NCBI GenBank assembly: GCA_963920705.1
Contig: OY987236.1
Span: 11,084,190 to 11,148,189, forward strand
DNA length: 64,000 nt
From: Odiellus spinosus
Taxonomy: Eukaryota; Arthropoda; Arachnida; Opiliones; Phalangiidae
Direction of reading: 5' to 3'
Shown piece after piece: positions 1-13,468 of the stretch (the first letter of the stretch is position 1; each line of letters opens with the position of its first letter). The notes beneath the pieces were generated by a model. That model had not been told where the DNA came from and did no database searches. It saw only the letters and a program-made list of their open reading frames with translations. The position numbers and the translations under genes are program-made.

Positions 1-2503
1 CATTTTATAAATCGATTTAATATCAGTATCCCTTTGACTGTTACTTTCTCGAACATTTCTTGGGTGTATACCTCTCTTATCTTCATTCCTTATCCCTTGG
101 CGGACAAATTTTACAAAAGAAGGAGAGAGAAAAGACAGATAAAAGCTGGAGGAGAAATAATTTTTTTTATACTATGAAAAGTATCGAAGAAGAGAGTTTG
201 TTTTATCCGGCGGGCTACATTCAGCAGCGCCCAGGGTTAAGCCTAACGTTTCCTATCATTCTATATAGATGGATATACGATACCTCCTGAGCTCGTTCTT
301 TCCCGCCTTATTTTTTTCCCGCGAAATCCAATTAGGCTTTTATGAGCCGTATAGATGCTTTATACCGCGCCGACAGAGAACGGAGGAATGTATAGCGGAT
401 GTTTTCGGTGTCTACAAAGTTAGAGCCACGTACCCTAGATATACGCGAAACAATGATGAATAGAATGGAAGAAGGATTAGCTCAAAACGGGGAAAAAAAT
501 CATCAATGTAACGGGGCTTTTACCAAGTGTGTGCACTATAGGTTTATAATTACCCAATTTTATGTGCATGGTTTACTGTGGTTATAACCTGACTGATTTC
601 AGTCATTTCACATAATTAGTAATCATTCCAGTCATTTTCATTAATTTATGAATATTTTACGATGATTACTGAACAGTTTACAAAATTTCCTAGGTTTAAA
701 AAATCTATAAGGGATTTCTGTAATTTTTTTCCATTGATATTAGTTTATTTTTGTCTTTTTCCCAAAATTTCTAACTGATTTTCAAAAAATTCTTGTGATT
801 TCCAACAATTTCCAATGATTTCGGGCTAATTTACAGTAATTTCCAATGATTTCGGGCTAATTTACAGTAATTTCCAAGTATTTCTGACTGATTTACAGTA
901 ATTTCCAATTATTTTCTGACTGATTTACAGTAATTTCCAAGTATTTCTTACTGATTTAGAGTAATTTACTAGTTTTTCTGACTGATTTTGAGTAATTCCT
1001 TGTGATTTCTTATAATTTCTTGTGATTAATTTCTGAGTGAATTCCATCAATTTATCATGAATTATTACCTGGAATTTTTGATTTCCCCGAAAAAAATACC
1101 CTTACAGCTTGCTTGGAAGTTATTGAACATTTGAGAAAGGAGAGAAAGTTGGTTGTTACCTTTAGCTCTATTAACTCTTCCATCTTGAATATTTGTATAT
1201 ATATTCTTTCTCTTCGACCTCTAGTTGGCACCACGCTCAAATCTAGGCTACCCGTTACCTATATGATGTGTGGACATAATATAGAGTCATCCTTTAACGT
1301 ATTGCGCGTGTTGCGAACTTGAGTGGAAAATACATGCCAAACTTCCCATTATTTCTCCGATGCAGGCGATGCTCTGTTATATGTTATATTGCGTATGTTC
1401 AGTATAGTTAATTCCACTACGAGCTGGTACCACGTACAAAGCTAGGCTATACCATTTATCTATACGATTGTTGGTATATTTGAGATAAAAGGTAGACTAA
1501 CTTTACGCTCACTGTCAACTCGAGGTGGAATTAAGACCATATATCTCCCGGTCCATCCTACACCCAATCTCTCTATTTTTATTGGCTTAAACTAACAGTT
1601 TTAGATAGTGGAATGGTTATCTAAAAGGGTCGGGTTTTATATACATGTGTTTGTATAGAGGATCAATATTAGTTTCGACCCTTTTCCTAGCGTACCAAAA
1701 CTTTTAACTTCTGATTTTTAGTGGCAGCCTGCTTGGTGTTATGGCTTATTTCGATTGAGATTTAGGCCTAAATAGAAATGAGTTAACCCATTGTATCTGC
1801 ACAATGTAAGTCCTAAGTGTTGTAGGACTTTTACAGTTTTGAAATGTCAAACTTAAATTGAACTTTATCTTATTTCTGCGGTGAAAATTAAAGAAATTGG
1901 GAGATGATTGATCATCTATAGAAAATGTTTGAAAGGTTTATAATGGAAGCGCTTAAGATTATTTTATGGACGTCAATCACGCCGGATAATCACCAAGTTA
2001 TTTTATACTCATTAGCTTGTACATTTGATAATTACGCTTTAGGTTTGCATGTATATTAAGCTAGCAAAGATTCCCATCTGGTTGAATCTTAAGCACAAAG
2101 AATTTTTCTATATGGTCCAAGATTCTAAAAAAAAAAAATCTAATGGAACCGGTCTCGTAACAATATTTGATTTACTTACCAAGGCTTAGCGAGGAATATT
2201 TAAATGAAAAATAAATTTATGATGAAAAATATAAAAATATATAGTTCTCTAGGTACGTCTGACTGTCCGTGGGGAACTCTAAAATGACAAGAAAACGCTC
2301 TATGTTAAACTTTATTGCAAACTCCGTTTTGAGTTTTTATTTCAAAACACGCGTCGATTTTTGAGACTCAAGTGACACGCTTCATTAAAAACGTCGATTA
2401 AGCCTAACTAGGCCTAATTTCATTTTTCTATCGGTTGTAGATCCACAACCCTATAGCGCCCAAAATATCAGGAATAGAAAATATTTTCAAGCACTAATGC
2501 TCG
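1..2503. other. No gene seen; degenerate repeats only
   Basis: This is AT-rich with short unrelated reading frames on both strands. It contains a degenerate tandem repeat (about 800-1000), and two diverged copies of a roughly 105-bp segment at about 1220-1325 and 1423-1532, each running from a 'gttggcaccacg'-like start to a 'gaact-gaggtggaa'-like end. Confidence 0.5.
800..1000. repeat. Degenerate tandem repeat, about 31 bp unit
   Basis: Units built on 'ctgatttacagtaatttcc' recur about six times. Two adjacent units with 'atgatttcgggctaa' are nearly identical and the others have diverged ('gtatttctgactg'). No coding meaning is seen. Confidence 0.75.
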
Positions 2504-2549
2504 CCTTTGACTGTACAAATTTCACGCGTGAAATTTGTACAGTCAAAGG
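2504..2549. repeat. 46-bp perfect palindrome without spacer
   Basis: The left 23 bases (2504-2526, starting CCTTTGACTG) are the exact reverse complement of the right 23 (2527-2549). The centre is ACGCGT and there is no loop. Flanking bases do not extend the symmetry. Confidence 0.95.
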
Positions 2550-2972
2550 TAGGGAAAATAGCTTCTATATTGTACATCGATGTTAAAAATAATTGTGGGT
2601 CTAGTTCAATATCTATGGTTGTAAGTGATTAGAGATTTCAAGATTATAATTTTTTTGCGGTGTTTAAGAAATAACTGGAAGAAAGAGAAATTGCAGTGAT
2701 TTTAATATATGATACGTATATAATGACTAATTAATATTAAAAACAACGTCATTGGCTAGTATTACAGAATTCTCAGAATAATTGTAAACGAGAAAGGTTT
2801 TCCTAACTCAAATAATGATTGAAATATAAGCTGTATCTGCGTATATATTTTCTAGAATTCACCTCGATCGAAAATCATTTTCCCTTGCGCACACAGCCTA
2901 TATTTTAATTTATTTAATTAATAAAATTCATTATGGTCAATTTTGTCTGGTAAACAAGAAAAGAAGGTGACT

Positions 2973-3295
2973 TTAAAGGGGCTCCATAAATTTATCGATT
3001 TATTTAAAATGCCTTTAGTCCAGCAGTAAAAAAAATTACAAACAAATATTAAACTAGAAATAAATTAGAAACATACCATCAAAAAAGGCGTATAAGGACT
3101 AGCGAACAATGTCATTGGTCTCTAGTACGTACATGGGGGAGTTCAGGATACCTCCATGAATCCAGCTAAGCCTATTTTTATGGTAAGTTTTAAATTTATT
3201 TCTAGTTTAATATTTGTTTGTAATTTTTTAAGCTGGTGGATTAGGCCTATTTAAACGATAATAAATCGATAAAAAACATTGAATTATCCCTTTAA
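2973..3295. mobile_element. TTAA-flanked foldback MITE, family A copy 1
   Basis: It begins TTAAAGGGGCTCC and ends ATCCCTTTAA, with TTAA at both outer edges. Long inverted arms share 'acaaacaaatattaaactag' on one side and its complement on the other. The arms meet near 3130 around 'caatgtcattgg'. It has no coding capacity. TTAA duplication fits piggyBac or Kolobok-type elements (family knowledge). Confidence 0.85.
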
Positions 3296-5384
3296 GGAAC
3301 GATTGATATGCACAGTTATGTAAACCTAGGGATTATTGAGGATTATTGGATTTTTACTGCTTAAATCAGTGAAACTATAAGCTTATATTTGAACTCGTTA
3401 GCATAATTTAATCAAACATTGTATACTTAAGGTGCAGAGACCATGAAGAGGAGAAAGAGAATATTACGCTCTGATTGGTGCACAGAACAGGCAGTTCTTA
3501 ATTAGTATTTTTAATTAGTTCTAATTATCGAAACATTTTCCGACTGGGAATTTTGTAGCCCGATTAAATTTGTCACGTTCCAAGAGTAATTGGCACCGAC
3601 TACTTTTTCTTTTGTATTTTAACCGTGTGTATCAATCCAATCCACCTTTTCCCGTTATATTAATTCCTCTTGAAGAGAATATAATTTGCTAGCAAAGAAT
3701 TTTAATAGTAAAAATCACTTAATTATTTTTATGGTAGTTTTAAATGTTGGGGGAAGGTAGGGTTTTACAACCACAGTTATGCGCATCTCTGTATATGTAT
3801 TGTCTTGATTTTGTTAAAGGGAATGAAACGTGGAGAAAAACCCCGAAACTTTAGGGTTGACCCCGTAACGAACAACTAGCCCGCGCTAAAATTAAGAGAT
3901 CAAGTGCCCTGGTGGCAAACATTGTAAGTCTTTGTGTACCCCACAAAAGATTGGAGGTTATTCTCCCTTTAAACATAAGAGGTCGAGACAGGGTGAGGTA
4001 TACATGGAAGAGGGTTTCGGAAAACAGTGGGGTTCTCCACTTTCACTAAATACGATTAGCCTTAGGAATTTGGCATGGCCCTGGAACCCTCACCACACAA
4101 GAGTCCTTTTCCTATACCACGTTTGTTCAAGTGTACTTTGCTTAATAGGGAAAGCTAAGGCGCATTGATACGCTATATTAATTCTCATAGGAGTTTACAA
4201 ACCGCTCTTGGAGCTTAGTTTTCAACATACATAAACTATAGAATCCCACTCGAACTCTGAAAGTAATGATACCAAATCACGAGAGATTGATGGAACCTAA
4301 CTTTACACGTGCTGAAAACCCATATTGTTTCTTTGTTGACAAGAAACCGCTCTCCGTTCTCGATACATAAGCGCGTGGTAGCATGAGGGGTATCTGGATA
4401 GTTTTATGGCTCGACTTTAAACGCGGGAAAGAGCTAGATAGCTAGAGAAAGGAGGGAGCAACGTTGCGTGAATGCCTATATAAAATACTAACAAATATGT
4501 ATAGGCTTAAACTCGTTGAAACAGGCGGCCTCGTTCCCGCGCGCCATCTAGCCAACCATAAAGGAAAGATAAACCTTTTTTCCCGCGCTTTTTTTCCCCC
4601 GTATAGCTTAAGGTTCTTTTTCCCCAATCGGTTTACATCAGACTCCTCGTTGCTTCTTTTCGACCCCGCTCTTTCTAGTTTTTGGGGAGTTTTATTAGAT
4701 TTAATTTCCCAGTGCTTATTTTTTTTCTTATCCCAACCTCTCTGCCATTTTCTGATCTTCTGCCAAAAAAGACGCCCGCCACGCGTATTCTGGGAATTAA
4801 GGTTAAGGGTCAGAGATGAAGCGTGGGTGTATGTAGCCCTGATGAAGAAAAAAATAGTTTTATCTAAAGGTTATATGGTTTTAAAGGAACGGCGAAGCTT
4901 AATTATGGTGATAAGGTTAACAGTTTTTATTTTTATTATCTTGTTTTTTGAATGAGGTTTTTTGTGTAGTTCACCTTGATCTGATGTCCTCACGCGCAAA
5001 CTTTTAAATACACATCCCTTTATCTCTAGGTTTTCTGATAAAACCTTAAATAGGTGTTTTCGTGAAATTTTGAAAACGTTTGAATTAGGCTTAGTTTGTT
5101 TGAATGTAAAATCTTGTCCTAATTTGCAAGAGAAATTTATTTATTACTCATATATACAATCTTCATTGTATAGAGAATATGTAAATAGATTTAGCGATTT
5201 TGCATAATTATCTGTTCAAATCTGTATTGCAAACCTGTATTGCTTAAATCTTTTGAAATTATCAAACGCATTGCAGTTTGTTGGAAAGGAACTTTAAAAT
5301 TGATAAAAACCTAACTAATTATTTTAAAATAAAAATGACGAAGAAATCGATTAATGATATTCATTTTTTAAAGTGTGGTAAAAA
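3296..5384. other. No gene seen
   Basis: The longest frame here (4464-4955, + strand) has no domain, low-complexity Phe/Leu-rich composition and no splice context. The rest is AT-rich unique sequence. Confidence 0.5.
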
Positions 5385-5585
5385 TTCTAATTAGGCTTAA
5401 CAACTTTGGTAAAAATTCTAACAAATTATGCTTAACAACAATGTGGTAAAACAGCTAACAAATTAGGTTTAACAAATATGTGGTAAAAATTCTAACAAAT
5501 TACTCTTAATATAATTGTGGTAAAAGTTATAACAAATTAGGCTTAGCAGTAACTTTGTGATATCTAACAATTTAGGCTTAGCTAT
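5385..5585. repeat. Degenerate tandem repeat with 'aaattaggctta' core
   Basis: About five imperfect units of roughly 35-45 bases combine 'gtggtaaaaattctaac' with 'aaattaggcttaaca'. The same core word appears in intron repeats near 55880-56635 and in family A MITEs. Confidence 0.7.
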
Positions 5586-7650
5586 TGCTATATCCCATGA
5601 GCTTCTATAACACCGTTTTAATCACGTGATGCCATTAGAGCCTTTAATTTCTCAACCTCTATAGGCGACTAAACATACATAGCTAACTTAAATAAACTAA
5701 TAAACCCGAAATTGGCCAATTTCCAACGATGTAAGAGATCAATATAGCATAATGAGGATTAATTGATTTGCAATTCAACTGTATTTCACTTTCCCTTCGA
5801 GTCTGCTCCTATGGAAGGAGGATGGAGAGGGTTTTAGGGTTTTGGGAATTTCATTACCGAAGTATCAGATTGTGATCTTTTGGACGCGGTATGTAAGCTG
5901 GCAAACGATATACTTTGCAATACACCATCCAGGCATCGGTGCAGCCATCGGCCAAGCCAGCACCAGTAACGATACACGCGGCACAGCATAGGCTCGGGCT
6001 AACGCTTTGTCCCGCAATGCGCCTAACCTCAACCTCTTCTCAAAGCTCCGAAATCTCTCATCCCGTTCCACTCCCGCTTTCACGCTCCCCTCTAGCTAAA
6101 CTCTGCCTTCCTGGAATCAATAGAAATCTCTTGAATATATTGATGCCCGCGCGTATACCAGGCGCTGAGAAGTTAGACCACTTTTCGTTTCAAAGGTATA
6201 GTCTCGTGATATCTCCTGAAACTATAATATGGATGATATTAGTCAACCCTGGACTTCAATAGAGTTCAATGAATATTTAAAAAATGTATCAATCGTGCCA
6301 AAAAACAAAATAATTAAGAAAGAAGGGGCTTTTTAGATACAATGATGACGTCACGAAGTAATTTAAATTATAGAACTCAGTGTAGTGTGATTTTTTTTTT
6401 TTTAATTATTACGTCACAATGAAGTAATTTAATCGGTTAATGTTAATCATTGATATCTTCAGTCACTAAATTTGTGAGTTTTTAATTAATAATATGATGA
6501 AGTATCGATGCAATATAATTAAGAATATAATCCCCTGGTCGGTGGCTTCACTCTGAACTCTGAAACTATCCAGTTGGAACACTTTTACAGGCGCTAGCTG
6601 AAAATAACGAAAGATATACGTACTTATTAAATTTGAATTTTCATAAATCAGAATCCATGGTAAAGTAATATTTAAAAAATATATGTATAAGGGAAAAACG
6701 CATATTCTACCTTGAATTAGCAGCACGGATAAAGCTAAGCTATCAATTATCCTTATGTTTTATTTAAAGGTTCGTAGAGAACCTGAGGAAAATATGGATA
6801 AGTCAGGGAATTTAAAAAATAGACCGAAAAGGCCAGTCAAGGAAATTAATTTTTGATTTTTGGGTAAAATTCAGGGAAAACTGTAATGATAACTGTAATT
6901 ATAGTAGAAATTACGTTTTTTAAGTTTGAAACGTCTCGTAAATGAAGTTTTTTCGTTAAATACGATGTCGGTTTCTCTGTAAAAGACATAATTTCTACTA
7001 TATTTTAACCACTGTAAATAATAAGTTTAATGTAAATGTAATTTTATTTAGCTAAATATTTTTGCCTAAAACCTTCAGTTTCTAATATTCAGAGTACTCT
7101 TTTTTTTCTTACTGATCTGGTGGCTTTTCATTCGCCTAAAAATGATCCGAAAAAGGTATTTAAGAGTCAGAAAATCTTTTTCAAAAAGTTCTTTAGCCAA
7201 CTTGAAAGGTTGAATAAATTCTATTTCCTTTTACGCGAGTCTTTTCCTTTAATTCTTTATAGTAATTTCTCTTGCCATCATCTCGTTTTCTTCAGATACT
7301 TGTTTAGTATAACGTTGTGTAACGTTCATCTTTTTTTTTTTTCCTTTTTTTTCTTCTTCCGTTTCTTTTTAGATATCCAAATATATATAAGCTTATATGC
7401 TCCGATAAATTAATGGGGAAATTTTTAGTACATTATTAAAAGACTGGACTTTTTTTTTTCTCCCGTCTTGCTTCTAGTATCTTACATGTTAGATGAAGGA
7501 ATTTAAGGCTCGCGCGATGTACCGTTTTACTCTCTTCTCGCTACCACCCTCCCTCATCCTAGGCGCTTTTTCCTTAAAGAGTTATTTGCGCTCTGTTTTC
7601 GGAAATAATATGCACAAGGTTCTGATATTAATTATTTCATTTGTTATCTT
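5586..7650. other. No gene seen; a GC-richer patch near 5880-6130
   Basis: The patch 5880-6130 is clearly richer in G and C than its surroundings and is open on both strands (72 to 115 codons), but no known domain or splice-site pair supports it. It could be an unrecognised exon or old repeat. The remainder is AT-rich with homopolymer runs. Confidence 0.4.
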
Positions 7651-7973
7651 ATACCAAGAATCCATTCAGGTTCCATAAGAATATGGGAGCATAGCTTTAG
7701 CCTCTGGTACCATCCTCCCAAACTTTGTAACAAAAGTTCGTCTGCAATTTTCCCAACATTTGTACGCTTAGATCTTTTTTCGGTCGACTCCATTTATTAC
7801 CCAAAATATTATGTCAAGGTCGTTAGTGGCGCGGGTTAATAATATAATGTCAGGAGCGATTTACTTGAAAAATCGATTCGAAGCGGACGAACTTTTGCTA
7901 CAAAGTTTGGGAGGATGGTTATTGAATCGCGGCCCTCCCATATTCTTATGGAACCTGAATGGATTCTTGGTAT
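7651..7973. mobile_element. Foldback element with long inverted arms
   Basis: The left end ATACCAAGAATCCATTCAGG and following bases to 'atatgggag' repeat inverted at the right end (7932-7973). A second inner pair, 'accatcctcccaaactttg' and its complement, lies further in. Length is 323 bases, with no coding capacity. Flanking duplication is unclear (TA-rich). Confidence 0.85.
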
Positions 7974-9197
7974 ATTAAAATTACTGAAATTTCTCGTACT
8001 TTCTTCCAGTACTTTCTTAGACAAAATATTATCATCTCTAAATATCTAATATCGAAAACGTAATAATTAAACTATGCCTAAGCTTAATCGATATTTGAAG
8101 TTTTTCAACCGGAGTTTGCAACGAAATTGATCGTAGCTCATATCTAGCTTTGCGTGTGCGTTTTTTAGCGTTGCTCATAAAAAAGGCTTACAACGTAACA
8201 TGTTCGTGTGAATGTTTTGATCACCTTTGAAAACGAGTAAAATATTATGAATTTAGTAAATTAAACGCTACTTATCTACGGGTGGACGGGTATTACACGC
8301 CACTGGTCGGAATTAGACTAAGGCCGGACGGAATTACACTCTTCTGGGCGGAATTGGCCGCGGCGACTGACAATGAAAAACGTTTCGTATCTTTTAGACC
8401 AATCAAAGTTATGGAAAGCAAAGCAGCTTGAAATACGCGCAAAAGTTCGATTTATAAAAAGATGTACCTAAATTGGACGCAGTTAACATTGAGTTATATT
8501 GGTGATTTTATATGAAGCGGACGGAATTACCCACCACCACCATAGTAGTAAAAAATAAAACTACGAAACCATGCATTTCTAATTTAAATCAAATTATATT
8601 AAAAAATGTGTTAGGGAAAGAAAGTTGATGCAACATCCCATTTAAACATCCTTCTCCTAACATTCTCTCCTCCATCTCTCTTTCCTTCGCTCGCTTTTCG
8701 TCGTCGTTCGCTAGTGTTTGCCTTGGAATGACAATCGATATTCTCGTAAAGGGCGAGATCTGGGGTAAAGCCTACCCTGACGCTATATATTGCTGATGAT
8801 ATGGCTACATTTCTATACTCTCTTTATACTCTTGGTTGTGACAAAATAGTGAAGAATCCGCGTAGAGATATTATTATATTCCTTTACTACATTTTAGTCT
8901 CTTCTAAGACTGTAAAATAATATACGTACGAAAACTTGTCCAGTTTTGTATACGTCTTTAGTTCGCGAGAAAAATTTCATCTTTTATTACTTTTATATTA
9001 CCGGTTTGTTTATTATTACTCTGATGGGGAAAGTCGTATTTTGATGATTGGTTGATTTTAATACCGGGTAGTTAACTTTTCCATTGGTTATTTTACGGTT
9101 ATTGATCGCGATATTTCGAAAAGGTATTATTTTTGAGTTTATCTTGGCAAATTGCTTATGATGACGTACTTTGACCTTTTGTACGCGTTAAAATATG
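7974..9197. other. No gene seen
   Basis: AT-rich sequence with no domain-bearing frame. A short GC-richer stretch near 8270-8400 repeats 'gacgggtattacacgc' / 'gacggaattacac' loosely, suggesting a decayed repeat. Confidence 0.4.
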
Positions 9198-9551
9198 CTT
9201 AGAGGCAAACTTGGAGCTAAAAATGAACCCGCTTTTGAATTTATTTTTGGAATCACCGTACCAAGAAACGTATTCAATAATTTTTCGCAATTTTTAGGCA
9301 CGGTTTTTCGCGATTAATTTAATTATTAAAGTTTGGTAAATTTTGCATAAAAGTAAATATAAATTCGGACCAATCATATTATTTCAGTCTTGCAACAGCG
9401 CTTGTAATATCCAAAAATTAAGAGAATTATCGCCGTTTGATGCTTAAGACCTAGGGAGTGAAACGTCGGCCTATTATGAGGGCTGAATTAATATGATTGG
9501 CCCGAATTTACATTTATTTTATTGAAATTTGACTCCAAGTTTCCCCTTTAA
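9198..9551. mobile_element. TTAA-type MITE, family B copy 1
   Basis: The ends 'aggcaaacttggagct' and 'ctccaagtttccccttta' are inverted repeats, the right one followed by TTAA and the left by a degenerate TTAG. Inner sequence 'taaattcggaccaatcatat' recurs inverted as 'atatgattggcccgaattta'. It matches the copy at 62995-63228. Confidence 0.75.
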
Positions 9552-10248
9552 AAACATTGACAGAATATCATACTTTAAACTTCACAACTACTTCGTTTTG
9601 CAATTATTTTCAAATCAAATCGAAAAGAATTTGCGCGTTTATTGAAAAATCAAATTTAATTATCTCCCTGCACTCCTTAAAACAACGTAGGTTTGAAGCG
9701 AGATAAATAAATATATACAGTATTTATTTTTCAGTTGGAAATGAAAATAGTTTTAGGGTGGGAAGGAGGGTGGGAAGGATGGTAGAGCTCTCGAAAAATT
9801 CGCGTTTGCACACTCTATAAGGAGATTCCATCGGTATTAACCGTTTCTATATACGCGTGTATGGTATGGTATACGCAGTTATAAAGCGGTTTTTTTTTCT
9901 CTTTTCTAACAAGAACTGAAAAGCGAGCCTTTAAAAGTCAATATTGAAGATTCTCGAACACCCGGCCTATGTATATATACTTATTCCCCTTTCTTTCATT
10001 CCTCCCACCTCAACGCGTACCAACATTTCAGCAGGATTTGGGGAAAAGCCTAGCGCGCCCTCTCCTTCTCTCTCCGTCTCTTTGTATTCCTTAAAGGGCA
10101 AATCTTCTAGATAAACGCGTAAACGAGACCATGCGCGATTTCATCATGAACTCATATCAAGACTAAAGCTACTTTCACACTAGGAACTGTTTTTAAATCG
10201 TTTTCAATCTTAACAAAAATCTCTCTCTTTATTCCGCAAAAGTAAAAA
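9552..10248. other. No gene seen
   Basis: AT-rich, becoming pyrimidine-rich near 9990-10090. No domain, RNA gene or clear repeat was recognised. Confidence 0.4.
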
Positions 10249-10677
10249 AAAGGTCCAGGTAAATGCACCGGCAAATTCTGATTCGAGACATTCTAGCGGC
10301 CGCAGACGGTGTAAATAGTGCAATCGAAAGCGCCTTTCTTTGTAGAAATTACGGAGTTGGCGGTTAAGACAATATATTAGGCAAGCGCGGCCCGCCTAAA
10401 TTCCATCCCTCTCACCCGACTCTAGAGATCGGGGTTTGGACAAGAAATTTCTGATTATTTTATCTTTATGATAAATCCAATGTAATCGCGAATAATTAAA
10501 CGATTATTTTTTTATGATTAACTGATTAACTGATATTTGTGGATTATTTTGTCCAAACCCCGATCTCTACCCAACTCAAAATATTGAGGAAGAGTCCAAA
10601 CCACTCGAGTCAGACAGGTGTGATGACTTTTTGGGCTAGTTTTAAGTGATGGGCTAATACGTTTACCTGGACCTTTG
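10249..10677. mobile_element. Inverted-repeat element (family C), carrying a nested MITE
   Basis: It starts AAAGGTCCAGGTAAATG and ends GTTTACCTGGACCTTT, an inverted pair. The body ('ctgattcgagacat', 'gcggcccgcctaaatt', 'ttttaagtgatgggcta') matches the copy at 21081-21346, which lacks the TA-flanked element present here at 10425-10567. Matching sequence continues about ten bases past the right end, so the true boundary may lie further out. Confidence 0.75.
10425..10567. mobile_element. TA-flanked MITE, family D copy 1 (nested)
   Basis: Its ends are GAGATCGGGGTTTGGACAA and the exact complement, each bordered by TA. It is shorter than the other three copies (internal deletion). TA duplication and compact ends fit a Tc1/mariner-type non-autonomous element. 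Confidence 0.85.
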
Positions 10678-13180
10678 CTGATAGTATAAAGCTTTTATGG
10701 TTTTTATATCTTAAATAAACTTTTCAAGATAATTATTGTATATTTGGAAAAATATCTTTAAAGTTGACAATTGGACATTTATAAAAAGGTTAAAACTGTT
10801 AATAGTAAACAAAAAATAACACGGCGAATTTTAGTTATGCAAAATCAAATATACTTATACAAAAGCTCGAGTTGGAAATATCGCTTAAACTTTACAGGTC
10901 AAGAAAAACCCGCGGAGGTCAGGGATTTCGAAAATGTAAAGACACGAGGCTTGATCTTTAAAGTTAGAAAAGGTCTTTTTTATCTCGGGCCTGTCTTCGG
11001 TATAGCTCACTGCATTATTAAATACTCTGTCCCCCTTCTCGCACTAGTTCGATTTTTTTTCTCTCAGCTTCTTCGTTTCGGGTACAACCTCACTCCCCAA
11101 ACACGCAGTCACGCAGGCTTTGAGTTCAACGTGTGAAGGTATATCACCGCTAGTTAAAACTACTTTCAGTTAGACGTGGGTCTTTGGTTTTAGTTTGTAT
11201 TGAATTTATCGAATGAAACCGACTGTAAAATCCCTGTTTTTTTACGATTATCTACGTGGGAAGAAGGTTAGACTATCTCAGAAGGAATTTACAATGGGAT
11301 TAAATATAGATTCATTTTACAATTCTCTCTTATATATACAGATTTGGGATGTGAGAGTGATTTTGATGAAACTCAACTTGTAGTCGATAATGTAGAGGTT
11401 TTTTTTGGCAGCCTTAAAGCACGGGCTGGATATCTTTACTAGAAGAACTTCATTATCTTTATTTTGATTTTAAATTAATGCAGTCACATATTTCTCGTTA
11501 AAACCAGATTGTATTGTTGCTTTCGCGCGGTCTCTTTCGTAAAAGTACTTAATACAGGGAATCTAATAGACAAATTCATAAATTCACGTTGAGAAACATT
11601 AATTAATGACACTCCGTCCATCATTGGCAAGTCCAAGTGGTGCCCGAAACCTTTGATTATGTATAAGACTCTACAGGGCACCTAGCTCCATCTGACGTTA
11701 CCTATTGACATTTCTATTCTTACTTAAGATGGGCAGCGTGCCCCGTCGCGCAGGATTCTCTGTATGGAATATACGATTCTGACTATACCTTTTATTTTAA
11801 ACTTTTCGTTCAATTACTTTTTTCCACATTCAACATCATAAAGAGGAAAAAAATGATCGAGTCATTTTAATTTTTGTAATCTATGATTGTACCTCAAGTA
11901 ATTTGTAACTTTACGTAAAATTAACCCCAAAGAGACAATGCTATGTCGTCACGAGCTTGTCAGTCGAATCAAGCGATGAAAACGATTAGATCATTTTAAA
12001 GTAAGGCTTTCACTATTATTTTCCAAGGCCTTTTCGTAATATTTTTTTTTTTTTTTTTATTTATTTAAAACCAAAATTCCAAATTTTTTAAGCGTTTTTA
12101 AGAACATTCAAAATTAAAATGACAAAAATATATATAGATTTTTTTTTCGCTTGATGACTTAAAATCATTCTGGAACGTAATAATTAACGATAAGTTTCAA
12201 ATAAAAGACTGGACATTCTGAATAAGTACTTTCACGAAAAAGATCCCGTGAAACATTTTATGGGTTAACCAAACATTTACTCGATGTTTACGCTTCAAAG
12301 CGAATTATTTTTTGGTTCCAAAACATTGTTTTTATCAGTTACAACATTTAACCAACAAAAATAGGTTTAGCGACATTAAGTTTGGCGTATGTAACATCTT
12401 AGGACAGGGAATTTCTTGAGTAAGACCGCCAGTCGGACTTGTAGCGAAGTAAAAGGATTTCGTGTGAGGAAGAACGGGGTTGGTTTTACTCAGATTGAAA
12501 TTCTCCTCGAACACTTTTGAGAATTCCCCGAACAACGCCGGTCGGAAAGTTTTTTGTAAAGAATTTCTCTTCTCGCGCGAAGATAGTATTTTAGTGATAC
12601 AATAGAAAATGAAACACATCCACCGCATGCACCACTTCTATGCCTTATACTACTCGCTTTGTAATACTGCGCCACCTAGAGAATATATATAAGCTTAAAA
12701 TAGGAGGAAAGAATATCCCCTCTTTTATATTTTTTTTTACAAAATAAGCTTTCCGGGGAATCTTCTTTTTTTCCTTTACAGTTTTTTATTATATATTGGG
12801 AATCAATAGCCAAGGGAGTTTTAAAAATGCTGTTTTTATTAAGCCTTAGTATCAGTTTATACAAAAAAAAAAACGAATGAACGAATAAAAATAGCGAGTT
12901 TGTTAAGAAATATTTTTAAGCCTACATGGGTCCTGAGTATTAAGCCTCGTTCAAACTGTAATTTTAATTGTTTGTAAAACAATTTTAATAAATTTAATGC
13001 GGAATGTTTTTTAATACTCCGAGGAATATTTTCTCAAAAATTCCGAGAAATATTTCAAAGACCCCTCACCAAATTACGATGGGCTGTGGACTAATTAGAC
13101 TCTTGTGAGTTCAGAAAAAAATACTGAAAAACATTTTAAAACCATCGTGAGTTTGATAAAAACGTATTTGTAACTAGAAC
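10678..13180. other. No gene seen; dispersed repeat fragments
   Basis: The interval includes a T-run at 12042-12058. Fragments around 11480-11700 contain 'ctttcgcgcggtctctttcg', related to the dispersed family at 40655, 51660 and 62465. Short frames of up to 121 codons show no domains. Confidence 0.45.
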
Positions 13181-13461
13181 CAAGGAGGATCAGAGAAGGA
13201 GAGGAAATGTGGGGCTGCGTTGAGTTAGAGAGAGAAGAGCCAACCTCCCACTCGGGTGGAAAGGGGGGATAGGAAATTCTCGAGGTAATCTGTTGTCACG
13301 TGGTCGCTAGCTAGCGCGTCTCATAAAGGATTCGTTTTACCCACGCGACAACATTTTACCACGAAACGTCTCTACCCCCGTTCTCCCAGAGTGGGAGTTT
13401 AGGCCGACGCAGTAGGAACCGCGCCGTCCCCACATTTCCTCTCCTTCTCTGATCCTCCTTG
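13181..13461. mobile_element. Foldback MITE with CAAGG..CCTTG ends and 7-bp duplication
   Basis: The left arm, CAAGGAGGATCAGAGAAGGA onward to 'gtgggg', is the perfect complement of the right arm from 13428. Flanks are CTAGAAC on both sides (13174-13180 and 13462-13468), an exact 7-bp target duplication. It is more GC-rich than its surroundings and has no coding capacity. Confidence 0.9.
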
Positions 13462-13468
13462 CTAGAAC

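Noticed and set aside
4464-4955. 163-codon frame, the longest outside repeats and the receptor gene
   Set aside because: Low-complexity, Phe/Leu-rich, no domain, no signal peptide at the N-terminus, no supporting splice or promoter context.
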